Source: Diphasiastrum complanatum
Lineage: Eukaryota; Streptophyta; Lycopodiopsida; Lycopodiales; Lycopodiaceae
Length of the DNA: 64,000 nucleotides
Direction: 5' to 3'
Assembly: GCA_029204225.1 (NCBI GenBank)
Contig: CM055101.1
Span: 59,909,328-59,973,327, forward strand
Position 1 is the first letter of the stretch; every line of letters begins with the position of its first letter. A program made the translations under genes and the position numbers. Positions 55,470 to 64,000 of this stretch are shown here, piece after piece. The notes under the pieces are model-generated. The model was not told the origin of the DNA. It saw nothing but the letters and a program-made list of their open reading frames with translations, and made no database searches.

Positions 55470-56069
55470 TGTAATATTCCACACATGTGGGAGTTCCCAA
55501 AAGTGTGCTTATGATCTCCTAAGACTTGGTGATTGCACAAAGATCAAGCATAAATTGAAATCCAAGATCAAAGATCAAGCATGTTACATAGTGCTCTCGC
55601 CTTAGATTTGTGAGATAGATCGTGGAAAAGCCTTGCTCTCGGGTAGAGAGAGAATCCAACAATCAATACTCGGGTAGAGAGAGAAAGCCAATATGACTCA
55701 ACTTTGTAGAAAATCTCATTAACTCTTATATAATTGATCTAAGACACATATAAGTAGCAAATTGAGGTGGAAGGGAGTGAAACATGATTGGACTCCTTCT
55801 TTTCCTCCTCTAGACATAATGACCCTCAAACTTGATTGGACCGATTTCATGGATCTCTAACTTGTGATTGGTCACATGATCTCAATACAACACATAGGAA
55901 GTGTCACTACCATCATGACATGTGTCAAGTGCCTAACTTACTTCTGGATTTGGCCTAATCATCATGTGGCATGTGTAATTGCTTGAGTTACCTCTAATGC
56001 CAAAATGGCCTAATCACCTACTAGCATGTGTAATGACACAGAAAAGTCAATATAGTCCCTAACTCAACA
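55470..56069 (-). repeat. copia 5' LTR, minus strand
   Basis: On the plus strand it runs TGTAATATTCC...AACTCAACA, about 600 bp. The inner border is fixed by the primer site; the outer border is chosen by the CA end and is less certain. CACACATGTG lies at 55480-55489. Confidence 0.6.
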
Positions 56070-56089
56070 TAGATCACTTTTTCTATTTT

Positions 56090-56450
56090 TCATTTTCACA
56101 TGGATCAAGGAAATGAGAGACCAAATCACACCCATTGGGGAACCAATACAGGATATAGAATTGGTGCATAGGGCGATGAGTGTATTTTTAGAGAACTATC
56201 AGATGTTTGCAAGTGACATGGCATTGAGAGAGGGGCTGGCAACCTTCGAATATCTTCATGGCATTGTGTTGTAGGAATAGTGGAGGTTTGTTGGCAAAAG
56301 AGAAATTATAACAAGTAGCAAAAGAAACCAAATGCTAACAAAGCATGATCAAGGATTGTGATCAAGGAAGAAAAACAAGGAGAATTGTTTCTATTGTTAG
56401 AAGCTAGGCCATTGGGCCAGAGATTATCAAAAAATAAGGTAGACAGGTGT
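56090..56450 (+). pseudogene. Retrotransposon Gag fragment with broken zinc knuckle
   Basis: EMRDQITPIGEPIQDIELVHRA and FLENYQMFASDMALREGLATFEYLHGIVL match copia-type Gag. In a shifted frame NCFYC, stop, KLGHWARDYQK follows, a CCHC knuckle with a stop and its last Cys changed to Tyr. It is cut at 56441 by the direct repeat. Confidence 0.75.
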
Positions 56451-57850
56451 CATAGCTGAGCATCAGTTGTTATCCATGTCCGAAACAAGATTCACTACTT
56501 TATCAGCTAAATTGCATTTATAAAAAGTACGTCCAATCTTCCCAATCATTTACTTCATTACTAAGCAATACATTCCGTCCTTTAACGAAGCCGTATCAGG
56601 GCACGAGCCATACTGATCAGTACAAGAGCAAAAGAAATATATAAGGTTGACATTTACATTTTACATGTAAGCAACTATCCTTCATTATACTAATGGACAT
56701 AGATATGACTATGGTCACAGCGTTAGGTACTAGAGCACCTCCGTGCTATGCTAGCCCCCATGGATATCCCGTAACCGTCTTCCGGGAGTCCAAACATCGA
56801 ACAACTTGGGCAAATCCATGCCATTCAAGTGTACCATTGTCAAGCTCTATATGAGTACGTGACCTTACAAACAACACTGGGACACAGGATGCAAGCGAAC
56901 TTAATTAAATAAAAACTATAATCTCATATCTATTTTAACGTACATAAGATCAGACTTTTCTAACTTTATTAGTTACTATCATTAAAGGAAGCAATTTCAG
57001 TATTATCATGCATGGATACGATTTCTTGTAGTAACGAGTAAGGCTACCCACCGTATTGGTGCAATTTCATATAGCATCGAACTTGAATGATAGACGAAGT
57101 CATCTCTTGCGAATTATCCATCTTCAGTTGTTTTAACAAAACACCTATGTGCTAGAAGATTCAAACCAAAAGTATTGTATTAAGCGTAGAGTACTTCTAC
57201 CACCCTCATAGTCTTTAACAATACTTAATCCATCATTTTGCCGCAGATTATTAGCTTATCATTCAACTTTTTCAAGAGCATTTCCTTCCCAACAATATCC
57301 ACATCATACAAATTATCATGTTATGTGCACACGTCTTCTCAGAAAAAAACAATCAAGCCAAGCTTTCTTCATGCTACACTCTTTAGAAACCATTCTACTC
57401 TTTATTAGAGGCAGATCATCATAGTTTCTATCATACTACTAAAGCAATCATCCAGAGCAACCAATCATAGCAAGTTACAGCCAATTGAGTAGCAGGATTG
57501 CTCTTATCAACCACATATAAGCATTCATCATTGGTATCAATGGAAACAATAAGTAAAGACAACGGTCCATCACACTTTTGAATCATTACATACTGCAAAA
57601 TGCGTGCAGTTATTCATGCATGCAAGGCCATGCTTCATCGCAGTAGCATAATGGAATTTCTACTCAGAAAGAAGCGCTGGCCAACGGCCAATTCCGCTAC
57701 AAAGAGAGCGCTGGCCAGTGATTACTCATCAAACATAATCAGTGATATTTTTTGCCTACATCAGGATCGCTGTCCAACGCCAACCATAACTCAATCAGAG
57801 GTAGAAAAATACCTGTAAAGGTGCCCACTACTACTCCTTGAGGCAGCGGT
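56441..57850. repeat. Long direct repeat, left copy
   Basis: It matches 62598-64000 over its whole visible length, with a few percent differences and small indels (for example GACTATGGTCACAGCG and CCGTAACCGTCTTCCGGGAG in both). Its right end is not known because the other copy runs out of the window. No coding sequence is convincing in it. It may be an LTR-like terminal repeat of the Penelope-like element between the copies, or a segmental tandem duplication. Confidence 0.9.
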
Positions 57851-58105
57851 TGATTGCAAGAGTACCAAATCACAGTTTTGCAAGCCAAACTTGCTACTAC
57901 ACAACGGTAATCATAGCAAGTTGTAAGCATCCATTCCTAATCGTAAAGCACAGCACACAACCTTCATTATCAGCGAGCTAGCATTCCTCACATCATTCTC
58001 ACCTTAGGTTGCAGTATCGTTCACACGATTGCTCTTCTAGTAGCATTCACGAGTTTTCCACTTCAATTGCAATCACCGTAAAGTAAAGCACCAGGAGAGC
58101 AGGAC

Positions 58106-58340
<235 letters not shown>

Positions 58341-58636
58341 TGAATAGGGTTTTGTGATTTCTCTCTTTATAGAACCAGAGGACACTTAGGTGTACTAAGT
58401 GCAAATTGCTACTCACTGTTAGATTGACTGTTCAAAATGTGCATAGATCTTGGCCATTGGAAAGACTAACAACTTTCCCACCATTTAAAAAAAAAAAACT
58501 TTTTCTAATAAGTGGGGTCTTCTATGATAGTAAGACATTTTCTCGCACGTACTAGCAAAAAAGGTTAGTACGCGACATTTGCATTCTACAGAGGTCTGCG
58601 AAGTGAATAGAGTGATATGTGTATGTAACAGAGCCC

Positions 58637-59096
<460 letters not shown>

Positions 59097-60012
59097 TTAA
59101 GTGATATACTGAAAAAACGAAAACGGAAGTTCCTGTCTCTTGTCAAATTTTTTCATATGAAACTTTCCTGATAAAGAATCAAAGGTAGTGGTAATATTCA
59201 AAAAATTAACCGTGTTATCCGAAGCGTCTTCATTTTCTATAGTGAGGTACTCCAAGGGATAGATCCATAAGGCATTATCATCGACACGAGGTTGCTTCTT
59301 GTCTAGAAATACAAGAGCATCTATATTGTTTATGAAACAAATATCATCAATATAACGAAAAGTATGCTTGAAGGCACATAGGTATTCCACATTTCCAAGT
59401 TTGGCAAGCCTTTTCATAAAATGTAATTCAAAGAATGACAGATACCAGTTACACCATGTAGAGGAATAGGCAAAACCCATAGGAATACCACAGATTTGTT
59501 TCCAAGTCCTGTTTCCTAATCTTAGTATGCAATTGTCAATCAGAATATCATTATATTGGCAAAGAGGTTCCATATCAATCAGAGTCCAATTATCAATTTG
59601 ATTAGTAACCCATTTCCAATCAAATTGCTTAAGGCTCGATTTCCATTGATAGGCAAGTTTTTTGTTTTTACAGGACTTGAATGTATACCCTATCATTCTC
59701 CGTATTATTATTTTTAGCCCATCAAGACCATTAAGAGGAATATTTTCATAGCATTTCGCGATGTCAGTAAACCACATCGAAGTGATTTTGTCAGGCACAT
59801 TAAGATAAAATTCAGTAGATGAATTGCACTGCCAAAATAGGTTGGTATCCACATTTAGGATACTCCTGCATGCTCTCTCCATAAAGAGCGGAGTCAGCAT
59901 ACCAAGAGCTCCAGAAATAAACGTGGCCACTTTAGAAAAATAGCAGTCATGTGCGTTTGTAATCCATCTGAACGTATTTTTATGTGCCTTGAAAGTACAA
60001 AGTAAGAAAGGT
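59097..60012 (-). pseudogene. Penelope-like reverse transcriptase, RT domain
   Basis: About 300 codons are open except for a stop at 59931. Motifs in order are TFKAHKNTFRWITNAHDC (about 59985-59935, entry to RT), SMWFTDIAKCYENIPL (first catalytic Asp), KQICGIPMGFAYSSTWCNWYLSFFE (GIPMG near 59476-59490) and FRYIDDICF (catalytic YIDD near 59341-59355). Then come VNFLNITTTFD and KKFDKRQELPF. This set is that of Penelope-like elements rather than copia, gypsy or LINE. The best guess is an endonuclease-deficient member, a type described from some non-seed plants. The catalytic residues are intact in this domain, but the whole gene is broken. Confidence 0.65.
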
Positions 60013-60796
60013 AATTCTTCTTTTTCCTATTAGAAAATCAGGTATTTTAGTAGTAAAAGTATCTCGGATCTCAATCATAGCCATGTCTAGTGTATTCTCA
60101 TTTTCTTTGGAAACGGGACAAAATCTGGACTCGACAATCTCACTAAAGCCAAATTTTTTACAAGATAGATGCACATAAAACATGGGTTATGTTGAGCCTT
60201 ATCCACACCATTCACATATAGATTGGTAGTAATCCAATTACGCTCATCAATGGCATTTGCAAGTTTTTTATTCATAATACTTTTTCCATGTAGCCACTTA
60301 GTATTTTTCAAAAAGTTTGTTATAGCAACTTTGCAAATCAGGGCATGTTCCATAACAATCTCATGATCAATATTTTGATAAGTAGGTAAAAAAACTTGCC
60401 AATTCAAACCATCCACGATAAAGTTCTAAAGCTACCTCATTTATATTAGACTGGCACAATGGGATGTGATTAAGTGCTTTGTTCAATTCATTTTTTAAAA
60501 CTTTGCTTCTAATAATTTCAGTATCCATCGAGACAACATGCCCAAAAATTTCCGAAATGAACTCTTTAAAATGTTTATTAAGCGCAAGTACAAGGTGGAA
60601 TGTTGTCAACATCGAAATCACAAAAAACTTGAAAAGGTTTATACCATTCATGCTTCAAATGTGGAAAATAAGACCAACCAAACACGATAAGCTCAAAAGT
60701 CTCATCAATATGACCAAAAATCTGAAGTAAGATTTCAGCATATAGTTGTTTAACATCAATCCTCTCAAAGCATTTGTTGTAATAAGGTAAATGCAA
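60013..60796 (-). pseudogene. Penelope-like protein, N-terminal part in several frames
   Basis: Four overlapping frames form one colinear protein on the minus strand: PYYNKCFERIDVKQLYAEIL and FGWSYFPHLKHEWYKPFQVF (60578-60796), LNKALNHIPLCQSNINEVALELY (60367-60651), NAIDERNWITTNLYVNGVDK and AQHNPCFMCI (60087-60416), and TTKIPDFLIGKRRITFL (59980-60183). At least three frameshifts are present. The function of this part is not known to me. Confidence 0.55.
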
Positions 60797-61020
60797 AAAA
60801 AAAACTTCCCTCTATCTCTTTTAACCACTAGTCATCGTCTACCAGTATTGCTGACCTCCAATATCCTTGTTTCTTCTAAGTCCTCCTGCACATGGATCAA
60901 TCACGGTAAAAGTTCAGCTTTCTGATAGGCACCACTGCTTTGCCCTTCTTTGCCTTTGTGTGGAAAATAGTTTCTTTTCTCTGTTATTGCCACTGCCTGA
61001 TATGACTGAGCTCGGATTGT

Positions 61021-62195
61021 TCAGATTGAAGGAACCGTTTTTTTGCTAGTATTTTGGAAGTATTTGTCTTGCAAGGTAGAAAAGCTAGGTTTTTTCAAAA
61101 GACGTTCATTAATTTCTCGAACGTTTTCAGCATCGCCAAGGTGTGCAAGGAGTTTAGCAGTAGAATTTATGGAAAGTTCAATGGCAGCATCAATCATGTA
61201 TTGTCGGATATACGGAAAGACAATGTGGGACTTGACAACCTCTCTAGCAGGTTTATGCAACCAAAGGAAGAAGGCATTAAGCTGATTTTGCAAAGACGCA
61301 CCAGGAAAAAAAATGGAAAGATGATTCGTTATATACCAGATAGAGTGATCAAACCATATGATAGAAGAATTGTTTTTGCACTTATCACCTCATATGCACT
61401 TAAAGAAGGGTCTTTTCCAGTTCCAGATTCTAGCTTGATGAAGGTTCATTCTGTTAAAGCCGGTGTCAAAAAGGCCTCTAGTTCTAGCCCAGGTCTTCTC
61501 AGAAGGACATCTTGAAGGTTCGAATCTACTCATCTTGATAACAATATCAAAGGCAATAGGAGTATCAAAAGAAGGATTCTTATGCAAAGCAGCAAGCTTG
61601 CATGCTTGGACTTCTTCATCAGTGAGATGAGCAAGAGCGATCCAGAGCTCAATAGAGATAGGTGTTAGGAATTTGACAGAAGGAAGGCTCCAAAGTTTGT
61701 AACCAGTTTTTGCAGATTTAAACTCAATGACACGACTAGGTACCAATGGTACTTGGCAACTATTGGCTTGACAAAATTCAAAGGCAGACTGATTTCACAC
61801 ATCACAGTTTTCTTGCGAAAAAGACTCTAACTGAGAAGCATTGTCTTCATCAAGGTCTTGGGTAAAAATCAACGGGTGAGGTGAAGTAGGAGCAGTAGAA
61901 GGGATAGGAGTATCAATAGAGGAGTCACCATTTTCTTTTTCCAGGCAAGCAAATACTCTAGATAGAATTTTTCCTCAGTAGCAATTTGTTCAGCATAGTT
62001 TGAAAGTTCCATACAAATTTTTTCAACCATGCTAAGGGATTTCTTCTTTGTAATAAAATTCGTATAAATTTTGATCCAATCCATGATGCACATCAAATCA
62101 ACCAGGCAAAGAATTTTATCATCTGGGCCAGGAGCATTACAAGTAGTCATATCATAAGTAGTAATCAAATTGTGAACTTCAATAGCCTTCTTCAT
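61021..62195 (-). pseudogene. Unrecognised coding-like remnants upstream of the RT, same strand
   Basis: Open frames at 61869-62195, 61390-61746 and 61021-61293 read like parts of one protein (IELWIALAHLTDEEVQACKL; YMIDAAIELSINSTAKLLAHL; NVREINERLLKKPSF) and lead towards the RT protein. A competing plus-strand frame at 61054-61515 overlaps them. The minus strand is preferred for colinearity, not because of any known domain. Confidence 0.35.
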
Positions 62196-62343
62196 GCAAC
62201 ATATAATAGTCTGAACAAAAGGACTAGGAGGAGGAAGGGGCTCCCCATAGCCAAGAGTGACTGCATCATGAAACCATCCTGTGGACTACATCGTACAACA
62301 TACCTTGTTAGCCATAAAATACAAGTAAAGGTAAAGGTTTGGT

Positions 62344-62384
62344 GCTACCCCGACCAAAGGGTAGCCGGGGTAACATCAGAGATG
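62344..62384. other. Compact nested hairpins
   Basis: GCTACCC (62344-62350) pairs with GGGTAGC (62359-62365), while TACCCCG (62346-62352) pairs with CGGGGTA (62366-62372). The two stems exclude each other. CATC-AGA-GATG (62374-62384) follows. They lie about 210 bp before the right-hand direct repeat. Confidence 0.6.
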
Positions 62385-62597
62385 CTAGAGAGAGAGTAAC
62401 AAGATTTCACATAGTCTTTCTTGACAAGTCAAGACCAAACCCTTTGAACCCTTCAATTTATAGCATAATAGGTAAAAATATAGCTGTATAAAGTTTAACA
62501 GAACAGAGTACCATAAAGCGAAGCAAGTTTCAAGACACCCAGCTGTTACTTGCCACCATCCCACACAACAAAACCACACAAGTTAGTCGCGTGAGGA

Positions 62598-64000
62598 AGA
62601 CATGTGTCATAGTTGAGCATCAGTTATTATCCATGTCCAAAACAAGATTCACTACTTTATCAGCTAAATTGTGTTTATAAAATGTCCAATCTTCCCAATC
62701 ATTTACTTCATTACAAAGCAATACTTTTTGTCCTTTAATGAAGCCGTATAAGGGCACAAGCCATACTGATCAGTACAAGAGCAAAAGAAATGTATTAGGT
62801 TGACATTTACATTTTACATGTAAGCAACTATCCTTCATTATACTAATGGACATAGATATGACTATGGTCACAGCGTTAGGTACTAGAGCACCTCCGTGCT
62901 ATGCTAGCCCCCGTGGATATCCCGTAACCGTCTTCCGGGAGTCCAAACATCGAACAACTTGGGCAAATCCATGCCATTCAAGTGTACCATTGTCAAGCTC
63001 TATATGAGTACGTGACCTTACAAACAACACTGGGACACAGGATGCAAGTGAACTTAATTAAATAAAAACTATAATCTCATATCTATTTTAACGTACATAA
63101 GATCAGACTTTTCTAACTTTATTAGTTACTATCATTAAAGGAAGCAATTTCAGTATTATCATGCATGGATACGATTTCTTGTAGTAACGAGTAAGGCTAC
63201 CCACCGTATTGGTGCAATTTCATATAGCATCGAACTTGAATGATAGACGACGTCATCTCTTGCGAATTATCCATCTTCAGTTGTTTTAACAAAACACCTA
63301 TGTGCTAGAAGATTCAAACCGAAAGTATTGTGTTAAGAGTAGAGTACGTCTACCACCCTCATAGTCTTTAACAATAGTTAATCCATCATTTTGTCGCAGA
63401 TTATTAACTTATCATTCAACTTTTCAAGAGCATTTCCTTTCCAACAATATCCACATCATACAGATTATCATGTTCTGTGCACACGTCTTCTCAGGAGAAA
63501 ACAATCAAGCCAAGCTTTCTTCATGCTACACTCTTTAGAAGCCATTCTACTCTTTATCAGAGGTAGCAATCATCATAGTTTCTATCATACTACCAGAGCA
63601 ATCATCCAGAGCAACCAATCATAGCAAGTTACAGCCAATGGAGTAGCAGGAGTGCTCTTATCAACCACATATAAGCATTCATCATTGGTCTCAATGGAAA
63701 CAATAAGTAAAGACAGTGGTCCATCGCACTTTTGCAATCATTACATACTATAAAATGCATGGAGTTATTCATGCATGCAAGGCCATGCTTCATCGCAGTA
63801 GCATAATGGAATTTCTACTCAAAAAGAAGCGCGGCCAGCAACCAATTCCGCTACAGAGAGAGCGCTGGCCAACGATTACTCATCAAACATAATCAGTGAT
63901 ATTTTTTGCCTACATCAGGATCGCTGTCCAACGCCAACCATAACTCAATCAGAGGTAGAAAAAATACCTGTAAAGGTGCCCATTACTGCTCCTTGAGGCA
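62598..64000. repeat. Long direct repeat, right copy (runs out of window)
   Basis: Same orientation as 56441-57850, offset about 6,157 bp. The last bases of the window (CTCCTTGAGGCA) correspond to about 57832-57845, so the repeat is at least 1.4 kb. Confidence 0.9.

Noticed and set aside
56441-57850. Direct repeats as LTRs of a copia or gypsy element
   Set aside because: No primer site or polypurine tract at their inner borders, and the enclosed RT is of a different class.
61054-61515. 153-codon plus-strand frame
   Set aside because: No known domain, and it overlaps minus-strand frames that are colinear with the Penelope-like RT. Most likely a shadow.
62340-62390. Hammerhead ribozyme on the minus strand (CTGATG followed by a 7-bp stem)
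   Set aside because: The core fails: the A after CUGAUG is U, and GAAA after the stem is replaced by GCAC. Reported only as hairpins.

Overview
This is nuclear DNA of a land plant, and almost all of it is transposable-element sequence in nested layers. The evidence is one plant-type, intron-containing ARM-repeat gene (48.5-50.3 kb, minus strand), several Ty1/copia elements with the initiator-Met tRNA primer site TGGTATCAGAGC, Ty3/gypsy elements with long pol remnants, and a broken LINE. A decayed Penelope-like reverse transcriptase at 59-62 kb has no recognisable endonuclease. Together with the scarcity of genes, this would suit a large genome of a non-seed plant such as a lycophyte or fern, but the sequence alone does not prove that.

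Layout. 1-1.8 kb: broken copia, plus strand. 3.2-7.06 kb: broken gypsy with a second RNase H downstream of integrase, interrupted by copia A (7061-13391, minus, 797-bp LTRs, duplication ATAGG). 13.4-14.2 kb: gag-like remnant. 17.2-18.7 kb: tail of a non-autonomous family called X here. 19.7-20.2 kb: LINE fragment. 22.0-27.9 kb: an unrecognised gene whose exon was split by copia B (22090-26819, minus, 862-bp LTRs, duplication CAAAA) and which then runs in frame into a copia RT. 28.5-32.5 kb: LTR and leader debris. 32.5-36.6 kb: an island dense in a short palindrome, holding a 374-bp foldback and a decayed multi-exon gene with a ParB-like segment followed by a DNA-methyltransferase-like segment. 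36.7-38.35 kb: old minus-strand X copy. 38.8-40.8 kb: gypsy pol, minus. 40788-45934: a complete, very young X element (654-bp LTRs, duplication GAACT). 46.4-47.7 kb: gypsy fragments. 48.5-50.3 kb: the ARM gene. 52.5-56.5 kb: copia LTRs and fragments. 56.4 kb to the window end: two long direct repeats flanking the Penelope-like RT and two long GA microsatellites.

Only two coding units look intact. One is the ARM-repeat gene. The other is the 1,080-codon polyprotein of the young X element: a copia Gag and protease, an integrase zinc-finger region that has lost its Cys/His residues, and about 600 residues of unrecognised sequence in place of integrase core, RT and RNase H. Copia B also keeps a 721-codon integrase-RT-RNase H frame but has lost most of gag and protease.

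Most unusual are the ParB-like plus methyltransferase-like pseudogene, the X family, the confined TATGCTNAGCATA palindromes, and a CACACGTGTG palindrome repeated in the LTRs of otherwise different copia families. Domain calls rest on motifs read by eye; no database search was possible.
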